Under the pieces are notes generated by a model. The model made no database searches. It was not told the origin of the DNA and saw only the letters and a program-made list of their open reading frames with translations. A DNA stretch of 64,000 nucleotides from Pseudomonadota bacterium. GTDB taxonomy: Bacteria; Pseudomonadota; Alphaproteobacteria; Rhizobiales; Rhizobiaceae. Made by a program: the position numbers and the translations under genes. Below are positions 55,880 through 64,000 of the stretch, piece by piece (position 1 is the stretch's first letter; every line of letters starts with the position of its first letter). The stretch lies in contig JAEXYH010000037.1 in assembly GCA_023451735.1 (NCBI GenBank), forward strand, positions 62,001 through 126,000, read 5' to 3'.

Positions 55880-57076
55880 TCAGGCAGCAACCGGCTGAGC
55901 CAGAAGCTGTTTCAGCGAAGCTTCCGCTTCTTCCGCCCGCTCGGAGCGTTCGATGAAACCGCCGCCATAAACGCGCGCATCTGCACCCGGTGCAGAATAA
56001 AGCACGCAGGCCTGGCCGGGCGCCACACCCGCTTCGCCGATCGACAGATCGACATACACACCGCGCTCGTCGACATGCAGCACCGCCGGTGTCGGCGGAC
56101 GGGTGGAGCGAACCTTTGCGAAACACGCAAAGCCTTCACGCGCATCGTTTTCGAGCGATGAATCACCGAGCCAGTTCATGTCGCGCAGATAGACGCGATG
56201 AGTATCGAGCGCTTCCTTCGGCCCGACGATCACGCGGCGCGAGCGCGCATCGAGATAAACCACATAAAGCGGTTCGCCCGTCGCAACGCCCAAGCCTTTC
56301 CGCTGGCCGATCGTGTAGTGAACGATCCCCTCATGGCGGCCGAGCAGGCGTCCGTCCATGTGAACAATATCGCCAGCGAGCGCCGCGTTCGGCTTCACCT
56401 TGTTGATGATGTCGGCATACTTGCCGGCAGGCACGAAGCAGATGTCCTGGCTGTCGGCCTTCTTGGCGACGACAAGGCCCATTTCTTCGGCAAGCTCGCG
56501 CACCTGCGCCTTGGACATGCCGCCGAGCGGGAAGCGCAGATAGTCGATCTGTTCCTGCGTCGTGGCGAACAGGAACCAGCTCTGGTCGCGATCGCTGTCG
56601 ATCGGCCGATAGAGCGCGCGCCGGCTGGGATTGCCCGCGGTCGGATTGGCAGCCGAGCGGATATAGTGGCCGGTTGCCAGCGCATCGGCACCGAGTTCAC
56701 GCGCGGTCGCCAGCAGATCGGCAAACTTGACCGTCTGGTTGCAGGCGACGCAGGGAACCGGCGTTTCGCCCATCGCATAAGCTTCGGCAAACGGATTGAT
56801 CACCGTCTCGCGGAACCGCTTTTCGTAGTCCAGCACGTAATGCGGAATGCCGAGCGTTTCGCAGACGCGGCGCGCATCGTCGATATCCTGACCCGCGCAG
56901 CACGAACCGGCGCGATGAACCGCGGCGCCATGATCGTAAAGCTGCAGCGTGATGCCCAGCACGTCGTAGCCCTGCTGTTTCAGAAGCCCGGCCACGACAG
57001 AGGAATCCACGCCGCCCGACATGGCGACGACGACGCGCGTATCTTCCGGCTTCTTGTCAAAATCCAGCGTATTCAC
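55880..57076 (-). CDS. mnmA: tRNA-specific 2-thiouridylase MnmA
   Basis: 398 residues. It puts sulphur on U34 of Lys, Glu and Gln tRNAs. PP-loop VVVAMSGGVDSSVVAGLLKQQGYDVLGI; catalytic Cys in VPCVACNQTVKF and the second Cys in DSQDICFVPAG; C-terminal GLGVATGEPLYVVYLD and GQACVLYSA. The start is probably GTG 57076 (VNTLDFDKK); TTG 57082 is possible. Flanks tRNA-Met on the same strand with a separate tRNA promoter between. Unaffected by the prophage. Confidence 0.95.
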   Translation of the reverse strand: MNTLDFDKKPEDTRVVVAMSGGVDSSVVAGLLKQQGYDVLGITLQLYDHGAAVHRAGSCCAGQDIDDARRVCETLGIPHYVLDYEKRFRETVINPFAEAYAMGETPVPCVACNQTVKFADLLATARELGADALATGHYIRSAANPTAGNPSRRALYRPIDSDRDQSWFLFATTQEQIDYLRFPLGGMSKAQVRELAEEMGLVVAKKADSQDICFVPAGKYADIINKVKPNAALAGDIVHMDGRLLGRHEGIVHYTIGQRKGLGVATGEPLYVVYLDARSRRVIVGPKEALDTHRVYLRDMNWLGDSSLENDAREGFACFAKVRSTRPPTPAVLHVDERGVYVDLSIGEAGVAPGQACVLYSAPGADARVYGGGFIERSERAEEAEASLKQLLAQPVAA

Positions 57077-57242
57077 GGGCAAACTCTCGCTGCAGCAATC
57101 TTGCGTTCGTCAATCTCAAACGACTTTTCTCAACCGGGCGCGGGATCGGCCGCCAACCGGGCATTTGTTGCCCGCATATAGAAACTATTCGACCCGCGTG
57201 CAAGCAGCGCGGTCGAAGCAGGGGCTTGATCGTCACCAGTGA

Positions 57243-57344
57243 TCAGTCGGATGACCGGTTCATGTCGTATACGACCCAGCGAAAGAACAGGTAGATGCAG
57301 AAAAAAAAGCCCAACAAGGGCAGCAAGTCTTGAATCTGAGTCAT
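57243..57344 (-). CDS. 33-residue membrane peptide
   Basis: MTQIQDLLPLLGFFFCIYLFF then RWVVYDMNRSSD: one membrane helix with a charged end. It sits between mscS-type and mnmA genes on the same strand. No strong ribosome site, so support is moderate. Confidence 0.45.
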   Translation of the reverse strand: MTQIQDLLPLLGFFFCIYLFFRWVVYDMNRSSD

Positions 57345-57459
57345 CGAGTAGTCCGCGCGTCCTCCGTGGCTGACGGCTAGCGCGATTCACCGCCGCCAAC
57401 AACCAAAAGCTACACAAAACTAAATTAATATCAGTTAATTTTAACGAATGCCGCGGCGC

Positions 57460-58581
57460 TTACGATTGCAATGCCGACTGCTGCACTGCTCCGACAACCG
57501 AAGCGTCGCGACCATCCAGATTACGATCCGTACGCACCTTCGGCAGCGCATGAGGATATTCCCGCTGGATGAACTCGACGAGTTTTTCCCGCACCTCGCA
57601 GCGAATGTCGAAGACTTTCGGTGCACTCGTGGATGATGCGAGAATACGCATTTCCATGACATTTTCGCGGAAATCCGTCACTTGAACCGCAACCACCCGC
57701 CGGTCCCAGAGAGACGACGCCGCGACTATCTCTTCCACCTTCCTGCGCACCACCGAGACCGGGATCGTATAGTCGAGATAGATCATCACGGTGCCGATCA
57801 ACGACGCGCTTTCGCGCGTCCAGTTCTGGAAAGGCGTTTCGATGAAATAGGACAGCGGCAGGATCATCCGCCGCCAGTCCCAGAGCTTGACCACCACATA
57901 GGTCGAGGTGATCTCCTCGACATTGCCCCACTCACCTTCGACGATCAGCGCATCGTCGATGCGGATCGGCTGGGTGATCGCGAGCTGGATGCCGGCAAAG
58001 ATATTCTTCAACATCGGCTGCAGCGCCAGACCGAGAACGATACCGGCAACGCCCGCCGAAGCGAGAACGCTGACGCCATACTGCTGCACCGCTGGGAACG
58101 TCATCAGCATCGCGGCGATCGTCAGCACCACGATCATCGCCCCCGCAATGCGCTCGGCGATCCGCGATTGGGTCACATGGGTGCGTGCCAGCAGATTGTC
58201 TTCCGCATCCAGCTTGAAACGACGCAGATAGACGGTCATCCAGATATGCAAGGCTGCCTTCGCCGACCAGCCGAGAACGAGGATGAAGGCGATCAGGAGA
58301 AGATGCCGGATGATCTCTGCCGGGCGTGCGGCAAGCGGCGCGACAGAGGCAGCAAAGGATAGTGTGAAGGTAACAATGGCGAGCCTGAGCGGCATCTTTC
58401 CGCGAGACACGAGGGAGCGCCAGAACAGGTCCTTGTTTTCAACCAGTCTGGTGAAGATACGGAACGCCAGCCGGTGAATGGCAAGGCCGATCAGGATTGC
58501 GGCAGCGAGCACTCCGAGGCTCACTATCCAGTTCGGCAGCCAATCTGTATACTGGCGGAATTCTGCGATAAACTGGTCCAT
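57460..58581 (-). CDS. MscS-family mechanosensitive ion channel
   Basis: 373 residues, four or five N-terminal helices followed by the MscS pore and beta domains: GVSVLASAGVAGIVLGLALQPMLKNIFAGIQLAITQPIRIDDALIVEGEWGNVEEITSTYVVVKLWDWRRMILPLSYF is the diagnostic core. The C-terminus is about 40 residues longer than minimal MscS. Releases solutes on osmotic downshock. Monocistronic; nearest neighbour mnmA is unrelated. Confidence 0.9.
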   Translation of the reverse strand: MDQFIAEFRQYTDWLPNWIVSLGVLAAAILIGLAIHRLAFRIFTRLVENKDLFWRSLVSRGKMPLRLAIVTFTLSFAASVAPLAARPAEIIRHLLLIAFILVLGWSAKAALHIWMTVYLRRFKLDAEDNLLARTHVTQSRIAERIAGAMIVVLTIAAMLMTFPAVQQYGVSVLASAGVAGIVLGLALQPMLKNIFAGIQLAITQPIRIDDALIVEGEWGNVEEITSTYVVVKLWDWRRMILPLSYFIETPFQNWTRESASLIGTVMIYLDYTIPVSVVRRKVEEIVAASSLWDRRVVAVQVTDFRENVMEMRILASSTSAPKVFDIRCEVREKLVEFIQREYPHALPKVRTDRNLDGRDASVVGAVQQSALQS

Positions 58582-58679
58582 CCCCGCTCAGTTAGGGTGC
58601 GCTGCAACATAGAAAAGACCGGCCGCAAAAATATCATCTTTCTCCGACTTCATGCCGTAATTGGGATGAGGAGCGATTC

Positions 58680-59114
58680 ATGAACGAACAATTTGTCCCT
58701 TTCGATCTGACCCGCTTCGTCGAGGCACAGGCGTCGATATATAATCAGGTGATTGCCGAACTGCGTGACGGGCAGAAGCGCAGCCATTGGATGTGGTACA
58801 TATTTCCGCAGCTTCACGGCCTGGGCGCCTCGTCCATGTCGCAGCGCTTCGCCATTCGCTCGAGGGCGGAAGCTATCGCCTATCTTGAACATCCCCTGCT
58901 CGGCTGGCGGCTTGGCGAGTGTACTGCGGTCATGCTGGGACATGAAGGACGCAGCGCAGGCGAGATCCTGGGCACGACCGATGACATGAAATTCAGAAGC
59001 TCGATGACCCTCTTTCACCTGGTCAGCGAAAAGGGCTCACCTTACGAGCGAGCCCTTCACATCTTCTACGGAGGGGAGCACGACGGCAAAACCGCCGAAC
59101 TCCTTAGGATCTAG
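58680..59114 (+). CDS. DUF1810 family protein
   Basis: 144 residues. FDLTRFVEAQASIYNQVIAELRDGQKRSHWMWYIFPQLHGLGASSMSQRFAIRS and the later GWRLGECTAVMLGHEGRSAGEILGTTDDMKFRSSMTLFHLV are typical of DUF1810, whose function is not established. ATG follows GAGGAG. It is divergent from mscS and convergent with the Tim44-domain gene. Confidence 0.9.
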   Translation: MNEQFVPFDLTRFVEAQASIYNQVIAELRDGQKRSHWMWYIFPQLHGLGASSMSQRFAIRSRAEAIAYLEHPLLGWRLGECTAVMLGHEGRSAGEILGTTDDMKFRSSMTLFHLVSEKGSPYERALHIFYGGEHDGKTAELLRI

Positions 59115-59119
59115 GCGCC

Positions 59120-60202
59120 TTAAGCGGCAGACTGGATTGCGGAAAGCTTCCAGTCATTGGCCGGCTTGCGTACAAAGGTCCAGACTTCCACGGTTTCGGT
59201 GACTTCGTTCGGATCGCCCTCGGCAACTTCGCCGGTATTGCGATCGCGCAGGAAGTCGATCGAGGAATAACGCATTGCGACAGTTGCGTATTCCTGGCCG
59301 TTTTCGCGCCATGCTTCGGAAAGGTCGCCCTGCAGCAGGGTAACGTCGCGAACTTCGTTCTTCACGCCGTTGGTTGCGTTTTCACCCAGTTCCTCGGCGA
59401 GATAGGACATGGCTTCCGGCGTGGTGAGACCACGCAGCTTGGCATAATCCTCTTCGGCATAGGCACCCTGCACCTCGGTCAGCAGCTTTTCGAACTGGCT
59501 GAGGTCGCGATTGGTGATGCCGACCTCGTCCGTATCCGGACCTGCCTGACGCGGGGCTGCCTGATGGCCACCACCGAAACCGGCAGCACCGGAACCCGAG
59601 CCGATCTTGGGAATCTGGAAACCGCCCTGGTTCTGCTGCGGAGACTCATAGGCGTTGTTCTGGCTCTGGCCGAAACCATCATTGCCGCCATTGCCGCCGT
59701 TGCCGTAGGAGCGAGCGTTACCGGCCGGACCGGCTGCCTGTTGCTGCTGGCGACGCGCGAAGAAACGGAAAGCCAGCATGGCAAGACCGGCAATCAGTGC
59801 AATCTGCAGGAGCATGCCGAAGAAGCCTGCCATACCGCCGAAACCGCCGCCCATCAGCATGCCGAACAGGCCGCCGAGTGCGAGACCACCGAGGATGCCG
59901 CCGAACATACCACCGAACATGCCGGGACGACGCTGCTGAGCCGCCTGCGCGCCCATGCCATTGGCCGGGCTTGCTGCGTTCTGCTGCGTATTAGGCGTCA
60001 TAGAGCGGTTGATGCCGCCAGCCGCACCCGGTGCCGTGTTCGTGGCAGGCGGAGCTGCGAATGTGCGGGTGCCGCGGCTGCCGAAGCTGGAACCGCCGCC
60101 TGCGCGGCGTGCTTCCGCAAAATCGACGGCCGTTAGCGAAACTGCCATTCCGATCGCTGCGATCGCGAAGAGTTTCTGGAAACGCCGAAGCTTGAACAAC
60201 AT
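59120..60202 (-). CDS. Tim44-like domain membrane protein
   Basis: 360 residues. N-terminal signal/membrane helix (KLFAIAAIGMAVSLTAVDFAEARRAGGGSSFGSRGTRTF), a Gly/Met-rich membrane region (MFGGILGGLALGGLFGMLMGGGFGGMAGFFGMLLQIALIAGLAMLAFRFFARR), a Gly/Asn/Gln linker, and a C-terminal Tim44-like domain (DLSQFEKLLTEVQGAYAEEDYAKLRGLTTPEAMSYLAEEL ... WTFVRKPANDWKLSAIQ). Same layout as widespread bacterial Tim44-domain proteins of unclear role. Start 60202 behind GAGGAG; a stretch of repeats may vary. Confidence 0.88.
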   Translation of the reverse strand: MLFKLRRFQKLFAIAAIGMAVSLTAVDFAEARRAGGGSSFGSRGTRTFAAPPATNTAPGAAGGINRSMTPNTQQNAASPANGMGAQAAQQRRPGMFGGMFGGILGGLALGGLFGMLMGGGFGGMAGFFGMLLQIALIAGLAMLAFRFFARRQQQQAAGPAGNARSYGNGGNGGNDGFGQSQNNAYESPQQNQGGFQIPKIGSGSGAAGFGGGHQAAPRQAGPDTDEVGITNRDLSQFEKLLTEVQGAYAEEDYAKLRGLTTPEAMSYLAEELGENATNGVKNEVRDVTLLQGDLSEAWRENGQEYATVAMRYSSIDFLRDRNTGEVAEGDPNEVTETVEVWTFVRKPANDWKLSAIQSAA

Positions 60203-60389
60203 CAATTTCTCCTCTGGCCGCCCTATGCGGTCCTTGACCCTGATATGGGGAGCAATGACGGAGTTTTCAGTAGCTCCAACATTTTTTCCCGCTTTAGTAG
60301 TTACAAAAGTTCAAGACGGGAGCCAATTGACGGAAATACAACCGATGGGCGTTTTTGCCCGAAAGGCGATCACATAATCGTCAGACATA

Positions 60390-60430
60390 GCAAAACGGGC
60401 CTGGCGCGAAGAGCACCAGACCCGTTTTGC
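60390..60430 (-). terminator. Terminator of serA
   Basis: Long stem GCAAAACGGG-tCTGG / CCAG-gCCCGTTTTGC with a 13-nt loop, about 60 bp after the serA stop, with TTTTGC on the minus strand. Confidence 0.75.
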
Positions 60431-60489
60431 ATCTTCCTTGGGAGGAACGACGGAGCAACCGCCCCGTCATCTGAACGCCTTGCAGCGAT

Positions 60490-62085
60490 TTATTCGACGT
60501 TGAACACCAGCGGACGAGCCTGGCGGATCGCCGGGTTAGCCGTGAGCTGCGCGAGAACATCTTCCGACACAGGTGCATCGACATAAAGCAGCGCGATCGC
60601 GTCACCAGCTTCCTTCTCGCGACCGAGCTGGAAGTTGGCGATGTTGACCCCGGCATTACCGAGCGTCGTCCCCATGAAGCCGATCATTCCGGGAACGTCG
60701 GTGTTGGAGATGTAGACCATGTTAGCGCCGACATCGGCATCCATGTTGATGCCCTTGATCTGGATGAAGCGCGGCTTGCCATCCGAGAAGACGGTACCGG
60801 CAACGGAGCGGGTCTGCTTGTCGGTCTTCACTGTCAGCTTGATGTAACCGTCGTAAACGCCGGTCTTGTCACGCTTCACTTCGGAAAGAACGATGCCCTT
60901 TTCCTTGATCATGATCGGAGCCGAAACCATGTTGACGTCGGCCACCTGGTTGCGGATCAGGCCGGCAAGCAGCGCGGATGTCAGCGCACGGGTGTTCATG
61001 TTGGCCGTCTGACCATCAAACAGGATTTCGATTTCCTTGATCGGGTCGTCAGAAACCTGGCCGACGAAGGCGCCGAGAACGTCTGCAAGACGAATGAACG
61101 GCTTCAGGATCGGCGCTTCTTCGGCGGTGATCGACGGCATGTTGATGGCGTTGGAAACGGCGCCCTTCACGAGGTAGTCCGACATCTGTTCGGCGACCTG
61201 GAGGGCAACGTTTTCCTGTGCTTCCGTGGTAGAAGCGCCCAGATGCGGGGTGCAGACGACGTTGGGAAGACCGAAGAGCGGGCTTTCCGTTGCGGGCTCG
61301 ACTTCGAACACGTCGAAACCGGCACCGGCGACATGGCCGGACTTGATGACTTCGGCAAGCGCCGCTTCATCGACCAGACCGCCACGGGCGCAGTTGATGA
61401 TGCGAACGCCCTTCTTGGTCTTGGCAAGGTTTTCCGCGCCGAGAATGCCGCGGGTCTTGTCGGTCATCGGGACATGAAGCGTGATGAAATCGGCGCGCGG
61501 CAGCAGCTCTTCCAGTTCGACCTTTTCGACGCCCATTTCCTGCGCGCGCTCTGCAGAAAGGAAGGGGTCATAGGCGATGACATGCATGCCGAGGCCGATC
61601 GCCTTCTTGCAGACGATACCGCCGATATTGCCGGCGCCGATGACGCCGAGAACCTTGCCGGTGATTTCGACACCCATGAATTTCGACTTTTCCCACTTGC
61701 CGGCCTGGGTCGAGGCATCAGCGGACGGAAGCTGACGGGCAACCGCAAACATCAGCGCGATGGCGTGTTCAGCCGTGGTGATCGAGTTGCCGAACGGGGT
61801 GTTCATGACGATGATACCGCGCTTGGAAGCAGCCGGAATATCGACATTGTCGACGCCGATACCGGCGCGGCCGATGACCTTGAGGTTGGTCGCAGCAGCG
61901 ATCAGCTTTTCGGTCGCCTTGGTGGCCGAGCGGATGGCGAGACCATCATAGTTGCCGATGATCTCGGCCAGCTTGTCCTTGTCCTTGCCGAGCTTCGGCT
62001 GGAAATCCACTTCGACGCCGCGATCACGGAAGATCTGGACGGCGGTTTCAGACAGTTCGTCGGATACGAGTACGCGAGGTGCCAT
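60490..62085 (-). CDS. serA: Phosphoglycerate dehydrogenase
   Basis: 531 residues; first step of serine synthesis (3-phosphoglycerate to phosphohydroxypyruvate). NAD site GKVLGVIGAGNIGGIVCKKAIGLGM, active-site Arg region INCARGGLVDEAAL, Glu and the catalytic His in VVCTPHLGASTTEAQENVA. Long ASB domain and a C-terminal ACT domain (GMIGFMGTTLGNAGVNIANFQLGR), so type I length, possibly serine-inhibited. AGGAG precedes ATG 62085. 80 bp downstream of serC: serC-serA operon. Confidence 0.96.
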   Translation of the reverse strand: MAPRVLVSDELSETAVQIFRDRGVEVDFQPKLGKDKDKLAEIIGNYDGLAIRSATKATEKLIAAATNLKVIGRAGIGVDNVDIPAASKRGIIVMNTPFGNSITTAEHAIALMFAVARQLPSADASTQAGKWEKSKFMGVEITGKVLGVIGAGNIGGIVCKKAIGLGMHVIAYDPFLSAERAQEMGVEKVELEELLPRADFITLHVPMTDKTRGILGAENLAKTKKGVRIINCARGGLVDEAALAEVIKSGHVAGAGFDVFEVEPATESPLFGLPNVVCTPHLGASTTEAQENVALQVAEQMSDYLVKGAVSNAINMPSITAEEAPILKPFIRLADVLGAFVGQVSDDPIKEIEILFDGQTANMNTRALTSALLAGLIRNQVADVNMVSAPIMIKEKGIVLSEVKRDKTGVYDGYIKLTVKTDKQTRSVAGTVFSDGKPRFIQIKGINMDADVGANMVYISNTDVPGMIGFMGTTLGNAGVNIANFQLGREKEAGDAIALLYVDAPVSEDVLAQLTANPAIRQARPLVFNVE

Positions 62086-62165
62086 GGTCTGGGCTCCTGA
62101 TAAAGGGTTCAGTCTTGAGAATGCGGGATGAAACGGTGCCACATTCCGTGGCACCGGAAATCGGC

Positions 62166-63347
62166 TCAGGCGGCAGCCTTGTTGAGCGCAGCCTTCTGCG
62201 TTTCGTACGCATAGGTCAGCCACGGCATCAGAGCCTGCATGTCGGCAGCTTCGATCGTCGCGCCAGCCCAGATGCGAAGACCTGACGGAGCATCGCGGTA
62301 AGCGCCGACATCCAGAGCAACGCCTTCCTTTTCAAGAACCGACGTCATTCCCTTGGCAAAGGCAGCCTGCGCATCGGCATCGAGAGCGGCGACGTCAGCA
62401 TCGACGATCTTCAGGCAGACGGAGGTGTTGGAACGGGTCTCATCCACCTGCGCGAGGTTGGCGATCCAGTCGTTTGCCGCAACGAAATCGAAAATGACCT
62501 TGGCGTTGGCATCGGCGCGGGCGATCAGGCCTTTGAGGCCACCAACCGTCTTTGCCCAGTTCAGAGCATCGATATAGTCCTCGACGCAGAGCATCGACGG
62601 CGTGTTGATCGTCTCGCCCTTGAAGATGCCTTCCGACAGTTTGCCGCCCGAGGTCAGGCGGAAAATCTTCGGAAGCGGCCAGGCCGGAACGTAGGTGGTG
62701 AGGCGTTCGACAGCGCGCGGCGACAGGATGATCATGCCGTGACCGCCCTCGCCGCCCAGAACCTTCTGCCAGGAGAAGGTAACGACGTCGAGCTTGGCGA
62801 AATCCATGTCCTGCGCGAATGCGGCAGACGTGGCGTCGCAGATGGTCAGGCCCTTGCGATCAGCAGGGATGAAATCGGCATTGGGAACGCGCACACCGGA
62901 GGTGGTGCCGTTCCAGGTGAAGACGACATCACGGTCGAAATCGACTTCGGCAAGGTTCGGAAGGAGACCGTAATCGGCCTCGAACTTGCGAACATCCTTG
63001 AGCTTCAGCTGCTTGACGACATCGGTGACCCAGCCGGCACCAAAGCTTTCCCAGGCGAGCATATCGACGCCGCGCTCGCCGAGCAGCGACCAGAGCGCCA
63101 TTTCGACAGCGCCGGTATCGGACGCGGGAACGATGCCGATGCGGTAATCGGCCGGAACGTTCAGCACTTCACGGGTGAGATTGATCGCCTGTGCCAGCTT
63201 GTCCTTGCCAACCTTGGCGCGGTGCGAACGACCGAGCGGGGCATCGGAGAGCGCTTCAAGCGACCAACCGGGGCGCTTGGCGCAAGGGCCAGAAGAAAAA
63301 TGGGCGTTATGCGGACGGACGTCCGGCTTTGCGGCGGCATTGGCCAT
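62166..63347 (-). CDS. serC: Phosphoserine aminotransferase
   Basis: 393 residues; PLP enzyme converting phosphohydroxypyruvate to phosphoserine. HFSSGPCAKRPGWSLEAL, DTGAVEMALWSLLGERGVDMLAWESFGAGW, CDATSAAFAQDMDFAKLDVVTFSWQKVLGGEGGHGMIILS (PLP Lys in SWQKVLG) and the C-terminal region fit the alphaproteobacterial SerC type. Start at 63347; the longer in-frame N-terminus falls in the leader RNA. First gene of serC-serA, behind a serC-type RNA motif. Confidence 0.95.
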   Translation of the reverse strand: MANAAAKPDVRPHNAHFSSGPCAKRPGWSLEALSDAPLGRSHRAKVGKDKLAQAINLTREVLNVPADYRIGIVPASDTGAVEMALWSLLGERGVDMLAWESFGAGWVTDVVKQLKLKDVRKFEADYGLLPNLAEVDFDRDVVFTWNGTTSGVRVPNADFIPADRKGLTICDATSAAFAQDMDFAKLDVVTFSWQKVLGGEGGHGMIILSPRAVERLTTYVPAWPLPKIFRLTSGGKLSEGIFKGETINTPSMLCVEDYIDALNWAKTVGGLKGLIARADANAKVIFDFVAANDWIANLAQVDETRSNTSVCLKIVDADVAALDADAQAAFAKGMTSVLEKEGVALDVGAYRDAPSGLRIWAGATIEAADMQALMPWLTYAYETQKAALNKAAA

Positions 63348-63371
63348 ATAGATACCCTTCCAGGTAATTAG

Positions 63372-63405
63372 CCTCTCGTTGGGGAGAGGTGTCCCGCCAA
63401 TGGGG
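63372..63405 (-). promoter_or_regulatory. serC-type leader RNA motif
   Basis: On the minus strand two close stems: CCCC-attgg-CGGG-like (63393-63405) and the perfect CCTCTC-CCCAAC-GAGAGG (63372-63389), ending 25 bp before the serC ATG. This matches the serC RNA motif described upstream of serC in alphaproteobacteria; a ligand is not known to me. Confidence 0.6.
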
Positions 63406-63505
63406 ATATATTTCCCTGCTTTCACAGTCAAGCTGCTCGTCTCGCCGGCAAGGCATATTTTGCCGTAACGACCTAAACGACGCAGTTCCGTAAGACGGCG
63501 GCCTT

Positions 63506-64000
63506 CTATTCCTGCCGGAAAGTCCCGAAGCCGATGCGACGTGCCGCCTCAAGATTGGCCGACTGGTCCGCCTCGTCGGACTCCAGTAGAAGTTCGGACG
63601 TGACCACCGGCGCACCGCAATAATCGAAAATCCCGTGGTCGATCTGTGCCTTCATCGCAGCGAGATAGCCGTGTCGCTCGTAAGTACCCATGTCCGCACC
63701 ACCAATACCGACCAGATGGATCGGCAGATGGCCGAGCTTCTTGATCACCTTCTCACCGCTGTCGTCATAGGCCCAACCATTTGCAAAAACACGGTCGATC
63801 CACCCTTTCAGCAAACCCGGCATCGCCCACCAATAAACAGGAAAAACCAGAACGACGGCGTCGGCACGCTCGATCCGCTGCTGCTCGGAGACGACATCCT
63901 TCGCGGTGTCACCCTTATGCCGATGCGCTGCAAAGTCGGTGGAAGAAAACCGCGGATCAAACCCCTCGGCCATGAGATCGGCGATCTCGAACGTGTTGGT
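63506..64000 (-). CDS. NAD(P)H oxidoreductase, flavodoxin fold, N-terminus missing
   Basis: C-terminal ~164 residues of an NQO/KefF/MdaB-type FMN-dependent quinone reductase; the gene continues past the right edge. VLVFPVYWWAMPGLLKGWIDRVFANGWAYDD is the family hallmark; IHLVGIGGADMGTYERHGYLAAMKAQIDHGIFDYCGA supports it. Likely reduces quinones or azo compounds. It is upstream of serC on the same strand but a clear serC leader separates them. Confidence 0.87.
   Translation of the reverse strand, partial: TNTFEIADLMAEGFDPRFSSTDFAAHRHKGDTAKDVVSEQQRIERADAVVLVFPVYWWAMPGLLKGWIDRVFANGWAYDDSGEKVIKKLGHLPIHLVGIGGADMGTYERHGYLAAMKAQIDHGIFDYCGAPVVTSELLLESDEADQSANLEAARRIGFGTFRQE

Noticed and set aside
1..64000. 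CRISPR arrays, rRNA genes, insertion sequences
   Set aside because: No regularly spaced direct repeats with spacers, no rRNA signature and no transposase was seen anywhere in the window.

Overview
The window reads as a Rhizobiaceae (Rhizobium/Agrobacterium-type alphaproteobacterium) chromosome segment interrupted by a prophage of about 35 kb. The host assignment rests on GC-rich coding sequence, an hmuTUV haem-uptake cluster, EcfG-type general-stress promoters (GGAAC-N16/17-CGTT-like), treZ-treY, a serC leader motif and the family types present. The species cannot be fixed from sequence inspection alone.

Left chromosomal arm (1-20405). In order it holds a truncated aldehyde dehydrogenase; an MhqD/MhqO-like hydrolase and ring-cleaving dioxygenase pair; ung; a glyoxalase I; galE/exoB; a DUF454 membrane protein; the hmuTUV haem ABC importer, transcribed away from a haem monooxygenase/HutX pair; a small stress cluster (DUF3008, a small acidic protein, and a nucleotidyltransferase coupled to a metallophosphoesterase) with three EcfG-like promoters; treZ-treY, which make trehalose from glycogen; twin 24-residue membrane peptides, again behind an EcfG-like promoter; DUF983; a small lipoprotein; an amidase; an RsmJ-like methyltransferase; and an RluA-family pseudouridine synthase.

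Prophage (about 20406-55657). It abuts the 3' end of an intact tRNA-Met(CAT). A 13-bp copy of the tRNA 3' end (TGGTAGCGGGAGA) lies 35.2 kb away upstream of rluA, so these are the likely attR and attL. The left arm (20.8-26.2 kb) is more AT-rich and reads as a cargo/defence zone: an AAA (OLD/RecF-like) ATPase with an overlapping PIN-like nuclease gene; a two-gene set of a membrane protein and a small soluble protein; and a BglII/BstYI-like restriction endonuclease converging on an MT-A70 methyltransferase whose upstream region holds two AGATCT sites. Next come a duplicated spanin-type lipoprotein, embedded i-/o-spanins and a GH24 endolysin with a C-terminal membrane segment. The siphovirus-type structural block follows on the minus strand: tail fibre, tail tip, tape measure, tail tube, connectors, portal, protease-capsid fusion and terminase. 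The right arm (48.2-55.4 kb) holds an HNH nuclease, a probable replication/regulatory region with DnaA boxes, a winged-helix regulator, a RepA-like ATPase with an N-terminal Tudor-like domain, an excisionase-like HTH protein and an Xre repressor flanked by palindromic operators. I found no integrase.

Right chromosomal arm (55645-64000). It holds tRNA-Met with a near-consensus promoter, mnmA, a 33-residue membrane peptide, an MscS-type channel, DUF1810, a Tim44-domain membrane protein, the serC-serA serine biosynthesis genes with a serC-type leader, and a truncated flavodoxin-fold NAD(P)H oxidoreductase.

The most novel-looking parts are the ATPase-PIN pair, the R-M pair with its putative target sites in the methyltransferase promoter, the membrane/small-protein pair, and the origin-like iteron and operator structures.
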